A DNA stretch of 64,000 bases from Glycine soja (lineage: Eukaryota > Streptophyta > Magnoliopsida > Fabales > Fabaceae). Location: the NCBI RefSeq assembly GCF_004193775.1, contig NC_041005.1, positions 9,054,501 through 9,118,500 of the forward strand, read 5' to 3'. This document shows positions 45,861 through 57,970 of the stretch, piece after piece (within the stretch, counting starts at the first letter, position 1; each line of letters opens with the position of its first letter). Below the pieces are notes generated by a model, which saw only the letters and a list, made by a program, of their open reading frames with translations, was not told where the DNA came from and made no database searches. The translations under genes and the position numbers were made by a program.

Positions 45861-48839
45861 TTTGGAAGAATTAATATTTATGGGTAGTTTAAGTTGATTC
45901 TGTGTCACATCCAACCAGTGCATAAAAGTTAAATTCTTTAACATTCATAATTATTGATTTGAATTAGTTTGAGATATTCATTTACATTTTACTTTTAAAT
46001 AAAAAATCAAATCAGAATATATTAACCTAGACTTTGCTACCGTCTCATTCACCACGAGATAGTCAGTACTCAGTGGCTTCGACGTGACTGTTTCTTTTAC
46101 CTATCTTCACGTTGTTGTTTAAGGCCTTGCAGCAGTCATAACTTGCCAAAAAAACCGTATGATTTTTGGTCCAATTTCCCGTCTAGTTCCCAAGTTGGTT
46201 TCGTTCAACATCACTATGACAATAAATTTTGGAATCATTCATTAGAACCGCCATTCAATTGTAAAGAGTGACCTTAAATGCACAAGCCAAATTGTGTTGC
46301 TTTTCTTTCACGTTTCTTGTCCAGAATCTAACTTTCTTATAGCATGTACACCTCTCAATTAGAAATAGTCGATAGTGAATTGGTGTAGAAGCCTAGACAG
46401 TTCTTTTTTTTTAATTTTTTTTATCAATATACAGAAATTGGTATATAAGCCTTAAAATTTCACTCAAGAAGAAGCTATTACAAGATGGGTCACGTATTTA
46501 TATTCCATTGGTAGAAGTTCTAATTCATTTTGATAATAGGCTCTAGGAGAAATTAAGGAATATCGATTAGAATATATTCATATGATGTAGTTTTGAATTT
46601 ATAGGAAAAAAAATGTGATTTTACAGTGTTCATTTATGCAATGGGGGAAAAAAAATAATGTAATGACTTCACAACTACATCAACTATAGAGGGAAACTTT
46701 ACTATGAATATCAAAATTCAAGCAGAATGTAATAAATAAAAAAGCTAACGGCAACTAATTTAAGTACTAAACTTCTCTCCCTCTTCCTTAGCTACAGAAC
46801 AAGTTGAATATTTATTATCGCTGGGGCTCCGACGTGCATTCAGGCTCCAAAAATATTTAAATGCAACCAATGGTCACGGAAAGCCTTTGTAAGTGTTCAA
46901 CTCTCCCCACACTGTCAGTTCAACTTCTTCCCATGATTCTGCTGATCTCAGTTCTTCCCATACGCTAAAAAGAGCTCCTAAGACATTGTCAATTTGTCAT
47001 CATGCAAGATACAATAGCACCTGCAATTTCAAAAGAAAATGAATAAATCCCATCGAGCAAAACATCTGTAAGGATTGTACACTTCTTAATAGCTACAATA
47101 GCACCTACAATAGCTAAATTTATTAAAGCCAGGCACAATGCAAAACATCTTTATTTGTGCAAGACAAAAAAAGTTGCATTAGATTATCTAAGCAAATCAA
47201 CTCTAGCATATCCAAAAAAAAAAAGTTGATGTCCAAATGTGATTGAGTTTTAGAAGAAACCTCAGATATATTTAGCAGTTCAGCAAAATCTGGTGGGATA
47301 TATTCATCAATCTTCTCTATCAGTTTGCTAGGAATTGGATCTCCCCTACAAAATATTAATAACAAGCATAAGAGGCAGCCTTACAAATAAGAATGACTAA
47401 AAGAAAGATTAATCATAGAGACGAGTATGTTACAGGAGCACATAGGCAAAAGAAACAAAGAAAACATAATAACACACGAATAAAGTACAATCTAAGCAAG
47501 TCAAAAGAGAGCTTATAAATAATTGATAAAAACAGCTACTGAAATTGTCATTTTTTTCTACTTTATGAACTCCTGTTGAACTTCAAAGTGCTTGAAGGTC
47601 ATTAAATTTTCATTCATATGCATAAAAAAATTATGTTTTTCCCTCAGTGTGTTTCTTACATATCTACAAATTCAAACTACACTGTTTAACAGGAAATCAG
47701 AGGGCCAAAAAGAACAAATTGTACCACTTGGTCAAACGGCCTGACACATCTTTCCTCATCTTTGTTAAGGTTCTGGTGAAGAGCCTCCATTCTGCTGCAG
47801 AGTTTGATTTACAGTGAACAGTTGCAATGCAACCATTAGCCTCACCCAAGCTTAATTCATGTTCAATATCAGAGAAAGATGAAACATTTAGAGGTGGATA
47901 TGATAAAAGATGAAGGTGAAACAGCTGTTCCCCCAAGAAGGAGGCCAAGTTAGTTGTATCTTCCCATGTTAGTCTGTCTCTTCTGCAAGAGAACGGAAAC
48001 AAAATCCATAAGATTCAATGAATTATGTTACTTTTAGAAATAAGACATTTGCATTGCTATGAGTTAATACTAAACCCCAATGATATGACTTACAATTCTG
48101 CAAACATATTCCCCTCACATCGTTTTGTTATCATATATGGCCATATGCTTGAGTTACCAGCTAAGCTAACTGATCCATCCACCGGCATCCCAGCATTCCT
48201 ATACTCTAACTGTTTCTTGCCCCACTCCAAATGAGAAACCGTCAATGCTGCATTTCTTCCTGATCATATTGTTTTCCACAATGACATCAGGGATTCCTTT
48301 TCCATCCCAACTTAAATTAGTATAAGATCCATTTTCAAGATAAATAATTCCACTGGCCAGAACATTAGGAATGTGTTTACTGAGAGGGGAATTGGCTTCA
48401 TGCAACAGACTGTGAAACTCTAGCTGTAAAAGATACATATTAAAATTAGATATGTTCAACAGAAGCAATGGAAACAGAATGCCAATAAAGTACCTCTGTC
48501 CCTAAACCGTAAAGTGAAGCTTCCAGTCCTCCTTCAACAAAAATCTTAACAACAGAGTTTCCCACTAAATAAACCTAGTTAGAAAATGGAAAATATTCCC
48601 AGTTAGAAAGATATTTTATACACCAAAAGTACTCTGTTAGATACCACAAGCCATTCTCATGTGAAAACTCAAATGGAGAACCTTATAGCCTATTCATGTT
48701 TTTAGTTTTCAAGGGTAAATTTCAAAACAAAATGTGTTTGGCTAAAATGAGGTTGAATTGATTTGTAACTTAATTTCAAAACACTTTATATAAACTTTCA
48801 TAATAATAAAAAGTAATTTTGGTTTTTATTTTTAGTTAT

Positions 48840-49090
48840 AAAAATATATTTAACTCCTCCATTTCTCCCAAAAGACCCACTATACATCACTACCACCGTA
48901 ACCATTGTCCCACTGCTACCAATCATCATTGATGTTATAACCACCACCCACCACAACACCAGCCAATGGCCACACTGCCACAGCCAATGCCTACATCACA
49001 GTCATTGTCACTACTATCACTATCACCGTGGCTACCATGACCGTTACTATTAATGGCAGCTGTCGCCACCATTATCATTGTTGTCGTTAC
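48840..49090. repeat. CCA/CAT-rich trinucleotide region
   Basis: Degenerate CCA, CCAC and CAT triplets. The same composition resumes at 51905-52020, on the other side of the inserted hAT-like, Mutator-like and RTE elements, so it was one stretch before those insertions. Confidence 0.7.
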
Positions 49091-49096
49091 CACTAC

Positions 49097-49634
49097 AGGG
49101 GTGTTCGCAAATTGGATTAGATAAGTTTTGAGGGGGAAAATATTCGATCTAATCACTTCAAGTTTGTTTTTTGATCATTTAATCAGCTTGACTTTAAAAT
49201 CAAATTAAATCCAATTTATTTCAGTATAGATTGGATTGCTTTTCAGTTTTTGAAGAAAGAGTCAACAAATATTAAAATAAATTATGAAATAAACAAACTA
49301 ATCCAACATCACATCAACATAGTTCAAAGTATACATTCAAATTATAAATTAAAAATAATTTTACAATCTCTTAAAGAACAAATGCAAAATAGATAGCAAA
49401 TTTCTTGAATACATGATCATGTAGTTGACTGTTGAATAATCTTAAAAACACAACAAAATTTGGTATGGTTTGAATTAAACTTGTTTTCAACATTGAATAG
49501 GAATTTGATCCAATCCATTAAAAAAAATTTGTTTCTTTATTTATTTTTTCGAATTTCAGTTTGTTCAATTATTTATTTATTTTGTTTGGTTATTGAAACT
49601 TGTATTGGATTAGATCAGTTGATGAACATCTCTA
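49097..49634. mobile_element. hAT-like MITE, about 538 bp
   Basis: The left end AGGGGTGTTCGCAA and the inverted right end TAGAGATGTTCATCAA match at most positions, followed by a shared GATTAGAT-type block. Flanking 8-mers ACCACTAC (49089-49096) and ACCATTGC (49635-49642) differ by two transitions, fitting an old 8-bp target duplication. No transposase is present. Confidence 0.45.
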
Positions 49635-49942
49635 ACCATTGCTAGCACCTATGAAGCCTAGATACGAGATACGATATGGATACAATACGACACAGATACG
49701 AAGATACGACAAATTTTTAAAATTAAAGATACGATACGTCTTGGATACGTTAATAAAATATATAAAAAGTTATATATAGTTTCAGATTTTTTTCTTCTAG
49801 AACAGTTAGATTTTTCATTGGAATAGCTTCAAATTCATATTAAAAAATAAAACATGAAAAATCAAGACATAATATCAATGTTGCCTAGACTAGAAAATGC
49901 TATCACACATGGGGTATGTTTGATATAGGAGAGGTTTTATTA

Positions 49943-50030
49943 CCTGTCCGCAAATTGGACAAATCCACATCGCTTGCCAGCTGGAATCTTCACATGAACT
50001 AATTCACCATACTGGTTGAAAACTTGCAAA
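49943..50030 (-). pseudogene. RRM exon fragment, RBP45/47-like
   Basis: The minus strand reads LQVFNQYGELVHVKIPAGKR then CGFVQFADR, followed by a splice donor CAG|GTAATA at 49943/49942. This is the second half of an RNA-recognition motif (RNP1-like CGFVQF) as found in RBP45/47 poly(A)-binding proteins. A donor site is kept, so the fragment was copied from genomic DNA and not from mRNA. Nothing before it reads as the first half of the domain. Confidence 0.7.
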
Positions 50031-50033
50031 ACT

Positions 50034-50140
50034 GATGATGACGAGAATCAACCGCAACAAGAGTGCTTGCAAGAGTGGCTGAAAACAACAATGATGGGAA
50101 CCGATGATGACAAGAATCGACGGCAACAAGAGTGCATGCA
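50034..50140. repeat. Short direct repeat inside the Pack-MULE
   Basis: GATGATGACGAGAATCAACC at 50034 recurs as GATGATGACAAGAATCGACG about 68 bp on, each followed by GCAACAAGAGTGC. Confidence 0.75.
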
Positions 50141-50539
50141 AAACTACCAATGAAGAGAGCTGTTGAAGAAGAACCCGTCGTCAAGAAGAAGGCGTCGTTG
50201 AAGATGGCTTGCAAAACCATCAACGAGGAAGAAGAACCACGTCGACGTGGAAGAGAATCACTTTGCAGCTTTATTTTCAGTTGTCACGTAGTGTGGAGAA
50301 GAAAAGAAAATGGGTTTGAGCTTCGTAAGCGTGGAGAAGAAGAGAAGCAAATGGGTTTTGTGAAATAATAAAGCTTCTGCGTTTAAAAAATCATAAAAAA
50401 AGGGGTTAAACGTTGCAGCCGTATCTGAGCCATATTCGAGTTGTATTGAAGCCGTGTCTAGCCTTAGGAAGCCGTATCTAAGCCGTATCTTGTATTTTTT
50501 TTTTAAAAATTTGGATACTCCTAGGAAAAAAAAAATTGG

Positions 50540-50554
50540 ATACTCCTAGGATAC
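50540..50554. repeat. Target-site duplication of the RTE element, left copy
   Basis: ATACTCCTAGGATAC, identical to 51799-51813. Confidence 0.88.
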
Positions 50555-51798
50555 CATGAAATTATGGGAAAGAGTGATCGAACGGAGATTAAGAAAGGAG
50601 ACTCAAGTTACTGAGAATCAATTTGGTTTCATGCCGGGAAGGTCGACCATGGAAGCGATTTATTTATTACGGCGGGTGATGGAACAATATCGCATGGACC
50701 AACAAGACTTGCACTTGATTTTTATTGACTTGGAGAAAGCGTATGATAGAGTGCCTAGAGAGATTTTGTGGAAAGCTCTAGAGAAGAAAAGGGTTAGGGT
50801 TGCATATATTCGAGCTATCCAAGATATGTATGATAGGGTATCGACTAGTGTTAGGACACAGGGTGGAGAGTCAGACGATTTTCCCATCACAATTGGTTTG
50901 CATCAAGGGTCAACCCTTAGCCCCTACCTTTTTACCTTAATTCTGGATGTCCTCACGGAACAAATCCAAGAGATAGCGTTGAGATGCATGCTTTTTGCAG
51001 ATGACATAGTCCTCCTTGGAGAGTCGAGGGAGGAGTTGAATGAGAGGTTGGAAACTTGGAGACGAGTTCTAGAAACACATGGCTTTCGCCTAAGCAGAAG
51101 CAAATCGGAGTATATGGAATGTAAGTTCAACAAAAGTAGGAGGGTATCTAACTCAGAGGTGAAAATAGGAGACCATATTATCCCTCAAGTCACACGGTTT
51201 AAATATCTTGGGTCTGTAATACAGGATGATGGAGAAATTGAAGGGGATGTGAATCATCGCATTCAAGCAGGATGGATGAAATGGAGAAAAGCATCGGGGG
51301 TGTTATGTGATGCAAAGGTACCGATCAAGCTAAAGGGAAAGTTTTATCAGACTGCGGTAAGACCGGCGATTTTGTACGGAACAGAATGTTGGGCGGTCAA
51401 GAGCCAACATGAGACTAAAGTAGGTGTAGCGGAGATGAGGATGTTGTGGTGGATGTGTGGTAAGACTCGACAGGATAAAATTAGAAACGGAGCTATTAGA
51501 GAGAGAGTTGGAGTAGCGCCTATTGTAGAGAAGATGGTGGAAAATAGACTTAGGTGGTTTGGGCATGTAGAGAGAAGACCGGTAGACTCTGTAGTGAAGA
51601 GAGTAGACCAGATGGAGAGAAGGCAAACAATTCAAGGAAGAGGAAGACCCAAAAAGACTATAAGAGAGGTTATCAAGAAGAATCTCGAACTTAATGATTT
51701 GGATAGAAGTATGGTACTTGATAGAACATTATGGCGGAAGTTGATCCATGTAGCCGACCCCACCTAGTGGGATAAGGCGTTGTTGTTGTTGTTGTTGT
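50555..51798 (+). mobile_element. RTE-type LINE, 5'-truncated, 1.24 kb
   Basis: A non-LTR element that ends in a (TTG)n tail (about 51780-51798) in place of poly(A), as RTE elements do. It is flanked by a perfect 15-bp duplication. It begins inside the reverse-transcriptase region, so the endonuclease part is absent. Confidence 0.9.
50556..51767 (+). CDS. RTE reverse transcriptase, 403-residue open frame
   Basis: The frame is open from the first codon of the truncated element to its 3' end. It shows NQFGFMPGRSTMEAIYLLRR, FIDLEKAYDRVPREIL, LHQGSTLSPYLF, the intact catalytic block MLFADDIVLL and FKYLGSVIQDDGE, then the C-terminal MRMLWWMCGKTRQDKIRN segment. Reverse transcriptase copies the element RNA at the nicked target. 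The endonuclease and the palm's first strands are missing, so on its own it should not be mobile. The open frame and perfect target duplication point to a recent insertion. The first methionine is simply the first codon available and may not be used. Confidence 0.9.
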   Translation: MKLWERVIERRLRKETQVTENQFGFMPGRSTMEAIYLLRRVMEQYRMDQQDLHLIFIDLEKAYDRVPREILWKALEKKRVRVAYIRAIQDMYDRVSTSVRTQGGESDDFPITIGLHQGSTLSPYLFTLILDVLTEQIQEIALRCMLFADDIVLLGESREELNERLETWRRVLETHGFRLSRSKSEYMECKFNKSRRVSNSEVKIGDHIIPQVTRFKYLGSVIQDDGEIEGDVNHRIQAGWMKWRKASGVLCDAKVPIKLKGKFYQTAVRPAILYGTECWAVKSQHETKVGVAEMRMLWWMCGKTRQDKIRNGAIRERVGVAPIVEKMVENRLRWFGHVERRPVDSVVKRVDQMERRQTIQGRGRPKKTIREVIKKNLELNDLDRSMVLDRTLWRKLIHVADPT

Positions 51799-51813
51799 AT
51801 ACTCCTAGGATAC
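51799..51813. repeat. Target-site duplication of the RTE element, right copy
   Basis: ATACTCCTAGGATAC directly after the (TTG)n tail. Confidence 0.88.
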
Positions 51814-52411
51814 GTATCCGGCAGTATCCGTGGAGTATCGGTGTCGGATACGGGTGCAACACCGATACTTTTCATTTTTCACGTATCCGGGCTTCACAGG
51901 CTAGCACCTAACACCACCAACGTGTTCATTGTCACCACTGCCACCATCATTTTCATCAACAAATAAAAGTCCACCACCACCTCACCACCCTACTCCTAAC
52001 CCCACACTATCATCCACATTACAAAATGAGCTTGAACTAAAAAGTGGAGAATGATTTGTGTGTTTTGGATGCAAGATTTTTATGAAAATTTGAAAACTAA
52101 ACACCACAAAAATTTTAAACGACAAATTATAAAACTGAAAAGTGGTTTTAATTTTTAAAATTTCAAAAACTCAACTAGCAACCATACCGAATAGGGCCTA
52201 AATAAGCAGCTAAGCAATTGTATATTTATAATAGTTCAACAACCACATGACAATATTCATGATTACAAGATGGAAAACTATAAAGATGGTGAAAAGATCA
52301 ACAATAAAATACCATTTGATCTTGTTATTTTTTATTTTCTTGGTGCAATCAAAGTGACAAATTCTTCACATGTTGCTGAGGCTAGGTGCTAGACCTTGCC
52401 TCTTGAAGGTA

Positions 52412-52696
52412 CTCCCTCCGGTTTCGAATATAAGCAAAAAAAATGCTGAGTGTTGGTTTTAAATATAAGAAAATTTTAATTAATTTTACCTCATTTAATG
52501 AGTCCATCGAAAAAATATCCTTCATTTAATAGGGGTTTTAATTCCAATAACTCCTTATTCTTAATATCAAATTCCAATGAAAAGTAGTTTAAGAAAATAT
52601 CTTATTTTTTAATTAAGATTAGTGCAATTAAATATTGTTAATCAACTTCCTGAATTAGCATGGATTAGTTTTTTTTGCTTATATTTAAAACCGGAG
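52412..52696. mobile_element. Stowaway-type MITE, 285 bp
   Basis: The ends CTCCCTCCGGTTTCGAATAT (left) and CTCCGGTTTTAAATATAAGC (right, inverted) are the typical Stowaway/mariner terminus, and a TA lies on each side (52410-52411 and 52697-52698). The interior is AT-rich and non-coding. Confidence 0.88.
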
Positions 52697-52699
52697 TAG

Positions 52700-53850
52700 T
52701 GCTATTTTATAAATTCGAGAAAATTCTGCCATGTAGCATTAGTTCAAAAAGCATTGAACTATAGTTAAGATCGCATTAAAATTTCAAAACATAATTATCA
52801 ATCTCAGCTAGCTGCACGTAGTGCTAACTTTGAAAACGCTATAGCAGGAAGTGAAGTGACTGTTATTTTAAATATTATAATACAAACTAAATAATTTATA
52901 TTACACATAATGATATAAAGACTAAAAAGAAATCAAAGAAGTTCTATCATAAATAACAAGTCACAGTTTACACACACAACCTAGGAGTCATAAGAACATA
53001 ATAATGTCAAAAAAATGAAAAAATGATAATGAAATTAATAGAAAAAGAACTTAACAAATTAGATAAAATTAGTAGAATGTGAACTTGGAACACAAGGAAA
53101 AAAAAGTCCTGATGTGAAGAAACAAAGGTCAAAACAGGAGTAACTTTTTTGTGGAACGTTCAAGGAAGAAGGGTTTCAAATCCTATATATTTTCTGAATT
53201 TAAAAAATGCATTAGAAAAAGGGGGGGAGATCACAATTTTACCCAAAAGACCACTAGACAACATTGTTACTTTCAGGAGTAAAATGGGTTTTTGAAGTGT
53301 GTATCATGCTATTGCCACTATAGCATGTAAAAAGCTATTATTGCAGCTGAACCGGCCAACATTGCAAACCACTCTGCTATTTGAATCCCATAGTAGCCAA
53401 GGGCTGCTCCACTCCACTATACCACACTATTGACTACTATGATTCAAAACCAAATGTGAAACTTGTAAACCAAATCTTTTTATAGACCAACCATTTGGTT
53501 GTTGTGCATTAATAGCTAATAAAAAGCAATATAAGCTGAAGCCGATGGCCTTGCAGCCCAATGGCATCTAGTTTCCTCAGGAAGAAAATGTATGCCTGGT
53601 TTAATGCCAATGCCCAGTCTCAGCACTCATATTTAATCCACCTTTCCTCATTCCAAGCCCCCACTGTAACTCCAAAAATCAAAAAGAAAGAATTGTAATA
53701 AGTTGAAGGAACCAGCTATTGTTTTCAAGGATTAAACTCAAAACAGACTATGCATATAGCTTTCTCAAAAACCATATAAACAGTAGCAGTGTATGCTTCA
53801 AGCTACACAGCCAAAATGGAGGCAAATTTACATGTCAAGAAGCTTAGATC
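52700..53850. other. Non-coding stretch where central JmjC exons would be expected
   Basis: Searched on the minus strand for the rest of the JmjC domain, which in this family should include a VPSGWWH-type segment with the last iron ligand. Nothing resembling it was found. A run of G at 53221-53227 and CT-poor AT-rich DNA are all that is visible. Confidence 0.55.
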
Positions 53851-55759
53851 TTTACCATTTACGGCCACAAAGAAGAGTATTCCATGCACTAGTAAGAGCA
53901 GGATCAACATGCCAAGAGGCACCAGATCTCTCTGGTCCAATTATGAGCCACCTATAGGAAGGTCGTTTATCTGTATCTAAGATATCAAAGAAGTCTTCTT
54001 GAAAAAGATGAGGCACACAATAATCCTTCAATAAGCTAGGTGCAGTTTCACCAAACTGTACAAGTGCAAAAAACTAAAAGTTAAAAGAACTCCCAAACTC
54101 TCAAATTCTGCAGAACAAGAAATAGGAATGGAAATAGTGCAAGGAGGTGGAGCAGAGTATCATTGAAACATGAATATCTCAAAACAAGCACCTTTTCATA
54201 AAAAATATACAAGGGATCTTCATCATGCTGAACTTTCATATAAGAGACATAATCCTTGAACTTCATGGACATCTTCCGGGAACTCCTTTTAGAAATTTTA
54301 AATGCTAAATCTCCATAGTTTAGCAACAGCTGATCAGTTGTCCATTTACGCCTGGCAGACCATGTATCAGCCAATCCAGTGAGCATAACCTGGGATTTAT
54401 AATTCATCAAAATTCCATTGCAATAAGAAGAAAACTACTAATAATTGGTAATTCAAAATTGATGAATTTCAAGACATCTAGAACTCATAGCATGACCAAC
54501 AACCAGAATACTATCATCTGCAAAGGATCCTTTGTTAAAAAGATAATGTATTCTCATCTCCCACTTTCCATCCTTACAAGGAAAAAAAGAAGAATAAACT
54601 GGAGAAAAACAATACCACTACCTAAATACTTCAGAGATTAAAAGGGAAACATGGAACGATGGAGCTCAAATATTTTTGTCTTTTTATTGGTAAGAGAGTC
54701 CAAAGAGAAAAAGTAAAAAACTAAAGCAGAACTAACTCAATTCTCAAGGAAAAAAATTAAAATAGTTAAGTAATAAAATTCTTTTATCTTAGTACCGGTT
54801 TCTTTGCATCATACTCATTATAGAAGTCTTTCAGTGAGATGTCTTTTATTCTTTCCACATTTCCAGTATCTGCATAAAATGCATCCAATGTGGTATGACA
54901 GCGGTATAATCTCCTGTACAAAAATAAAGAGTTGAAACCTGCAGAAAGGTAAATATAAGTGATTTATAGAAAAGTGTCCCTTATGATTTTCTAAGAGCAG
55001 AGAGCCTAAATTTGCCCAGAAAATAGATGATAGATAAGAGACTTGTAATTATAGAACTTTTACCATAAAAATATAAAGGTCCTTGATGGCACTCTTTGTA
55101 TTTGTCTGGCAGGTTCTCACTGCATTCAAATATGCCCAATTCCAAATAAGTTAACATTAAACAGAAACTAAAATCAAGTATGAAAAAGGATAATAATTTG
55201 ATTTCAGAATCAGCAATTGCATATGGGGAGAGACATACTTATGCCGGGAAGTTTTCTTCCAAGAGGCTTTGAATTGAAGCAAACCAGATGCTCCTTTTAG
55301 GCATAGACTCATCCACAGTGGGTCTTCATTGCACAGTATGTACATCACACTGCCAGAATTTAATATATCACACTTAGATAAACATTATTATACTCAAAGT
55401 ACTCATGAGCTATATATATTTATAGTAACTAAAAGAATGTTGCTCAATGAAGAATCACAGTCACACGAAAAGCAAAACATCAAAAGTGCAATTGAATGAA
55501 ATATGCAGCACAATCCATTTCCATCCAGATTCATATGATGAAGGAATTGTATTGTAGAGACTTTTGATTGAATCAAAATAAAAAATTAAAAAAAGTTGTG
55601 GGATTTTATGGTTACCTGCTAACGCAAGCGACGCGAGCAGCGTCTCGGGTTGTGAGACGTTCCAAAATAGAGCAGAGGATTTCGTCGGGAAGGACTCGAA
55701 GGTGTCCAAGAGCATCTGACCTTCGATCTCTCTGACTCTGAGACTCCATTCGATGTCAA

Positions 55760-56600
55760 TTTCAACTTCACAAGCACGAATCAATGAATAATGTCCACCT
55801 CTCTTCTTTTTGTTCATTCCTGCGCTGAACCGCCAATTTTGAAACCAAAATATGCAAAAGAAGGAAAGAGGCAGAAACGCGTGCATGGTTTTCGTTATTC
55901 CCATGCTACTGCCTAGTTTTTAACAGTTTTTAATGATTATATAAATCTTATGTTATTTACACTAGTGAAAAACAGGCACGTGCTTAACTGCTTTTTTACA
56001 TATTTTTTAAATAAAAAAAGATAATAAAATTAGTGAGCGATTTATAAAGATAATTATCAAAATAAAATAATAATTTATGAATATAGTTATAAAAATAAAA
56101 TAAGCACAAAAATATACACTAAAATATTATATTTATAGATATATAGGTATAGATAATGACCCCGGTTTTACAAATGCTTAAATTTCAAAAAGTATTAGTT
56201 TTTTACATTGAGCCCCATCTTAGATTAAATTCAAAACTGAAAAAGCTCATAATTTTTCCTCTCCCTCACATCTCTCCTCCTATTCTCCTTTCCATCTTCT
56301 CTCACTCTCCATCTCTCTCCTTCTCTGTTCTTTATAGAGGTTTGTTTTTGGATTTTTTTCTCCGATTACTTTACTGATCCTTTTTCTCTTTGTTGGTATT
56401 CTTGGTTTACTGTCTCATACTAATTTGCTAAATCTTTTATTATAAATTTCATGTATATTGAACACCAGGGGTATGATAATTTAACTATTAGAATTTAGAA
56501 TGATTGGAAAGTATAAACTGTTGCATGATGTTTAGATGTTTGCAATTGAAGGTTACTATCTTAATCTGTTTGGTGCAAAATATTATATTTAAAGACATTT
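55760..56600. other. Upstream region of the F-box/JmjC pseudogene and spacer
   Basis: No gene is supported. A CT-rich stretch at about 56258-56330 (CTCTCC and CATCTCTC words) resembles a plant leader on the plus strand, but no coding exon follows before the copia element. Confidence 0.5.
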
Positions 56601-57032
56601 TGTTCCACTAGCAAAATAATTCACGAGAGGTTACTGCACATGGTCGACAAGAATTGAAGTGATAGACGCATCTTAATAAATAAATAATTAATAATTAAGG
56701 ATTAAATTGTAATTGAGTTAAATATGAAAAATTTATTGAGGTGTAGTGATTATAAAATGAGATTAATGCTCACTAAAATGAAATAAAGTTCTTTTCTTAA
56801 CATAAGAATATTTTCTATAATCCCTAACCATCACAAATGTAAAGAGATATAAATAATAGTCAAGGTTGAAATCTTGTTTCTCTCTTCTTTCAAGAAATCA
56901 AAGTAAGTCGGAGATAAGTTTGACTATGGAGAAAGATATATATCATTATTTTATTTATTATTTGTGGGAATTATAGGTTCAAGATTCTTTTAGTTTCCTA
57001 TAATTGATAATCTAGGAAATTCTTAAATTACA
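56601..57032 (+). repeat. 5' LTR of the copia element (left end approximate)
   Basis: Clear homology to the 3' LTR starts at 56674 (TAATAAATAAATAATTAATA) and includes ATCTTGTTTCTCTC, CAAGAAATCAAAGTA, ACTATGGAGAAAGATA and TAATCTAGGAAA. The first 70 bp are too diverged to place the end exactly; TGTT at 56601 is a guess from length. Confidence 0.7.
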
Positions 57033-57970
57033 TGTGATATATATTATGAAATTTATGATTCTCTAAGAATGATTTATTTTTTTTCCAATTATGCATGAAT
57101 CCTAATTATGAAATTTAGGAATTTTTTTCGTTGTTAGTATGAAATTTTATGATTATTGAAATTCTCTTTTCGAAACCATTTGCAAGTATGCACAAAGAAG
57201 AAAGTGGGTAGAAAGTCTGTAAGTTGTTTTCTTTATTTTCTTTTTGTGGAATTCTTTGGAATTACTATTTGCACCCACTTTTTTTGCTACTCTCAATCCC
57301 ATGTGTTTTTTTAATATTATTTTTAAATGTCATTAAAGGATTGAAGGTTTATGTTCTACAATTAAATTAATAGAAATGCTTTAAAATTATCAGTAACAAT
57401 AAATATGTATATGCTATACATTTGCTTCAATGTGATTGAATTTCTATTATTTAATTAGTTATAATGTGAATGCATGATATTTATTTGGTCTGGAATAAAA
57501 TTAATAAAATGGCTATGAGTTGTTAATAACAATAAGTATGTGCAGGTCATATGTTTGGTTGAAATTAAATGTATGATGAATTTGTTAGTCACCAAAGTGG
57601 TCAAATTTATAAGGTTATTTAATTTCAAATTAATGATTATTCCAATTACTCATAAAATAATGGATGCTAAATTATATGATTATTGGTTTATGGGTAATTG
57701 AAATTCATTGTTATAAGACATTTATGGATCGTCCAAAGATTGATTAGTTGTTCTTATAATTAATGAATATAATTGTAGGCGATTTGTGTGTATCATTAGT
57801 TTTATTTATATACCCAAAGGAAATAGATACTACTTATTGGTGCATATTTAATTGTCAAACAATGTTAAGAATTTTATTAGCATAATCATGTTTGTATGTT
57901 GTGTGTTGGTGTATCACCCAAAGGAGAACATCGATATACATTGACCGTTATTTGTATGAATCATATGTAT
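57033..57970 (+). other. Leader of the copia element
   Basis: About 940 bp of AT-rich sequence between the LTR and gag. A TGGTATCAGAGC-type primer-binding site expected for copia elements is not recognisable. Confidence 0.5.

Larger units (their letters stand above)
43861..46870. other. AT-rich intergenic region
   Basis: Three kilobases without a gene. It contains an (AT)n run at 44463-44504, a shorter one near 45576-45598 and the plastid 16S rRNA remnant at 45697-45860. Confidence 0.6.
49652..51899. mobile_element. Putative Pack-MULE with a gene fragment, interrupted by an RTE LINE
   Basis: Inverted ends TGAAGCCTAGATACG (left) and TGTGAAGCCCGGATACG (right, inverted) are bounded by an 11-bp direct repeat GCTAGCACCTA at 49641-49651 and 51900-51910. 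Mutator-like elements make 9-11-bp duplications. Both ends are built of GATACG-like words. The interior holds an RRM exon fragment but no transposase. Without the RTE insertion the element is about 1 kb. The ends are short and imperfect, so the class is probable and not certain. Confidence 0.6.
46874..55749 (-). pseudogene. F-box/JmjC protein gene (At1g78280-like), central exons missing, frameshifted
   Basis: The N-terminal half is well preserved: exons 55749-55616, 55349-55239, 55119-55064, 54938-54796, 54389-54192 and 54055-53856 join in phase to 280 residues. They hold an F-box (LRVLPDEILCSILERL) and the start of a JmjC domain with the iron-binding pair in SWHVDP (His about 263, Asp about 265). 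The expected following exons (end of JmjC with the second iron-binding His, and a linker) are not found. After a gap of over 5 kb filled with transposons, C-terminal exons reappear: 48574-48494, 48423-48094, 47982-47725, 47345-47261 and about 47022-46874, ending VWGELNTYKGFP. The 48423 exon has a 2-bp deletion near 48222 and the last exon an extra 8 bp near 46990. The intact relative is a predicted 2-oxoglutarate oxygenase with an F-box. This copy is probably dead. Confidence 0.82.

Noticed and set aside
56156..56377. 73-codon ORF with a CT-rich 3' part before the copia element
   Set aside because: It looks like a leader-type CT-rich stretch; no coding homology and no following exon.
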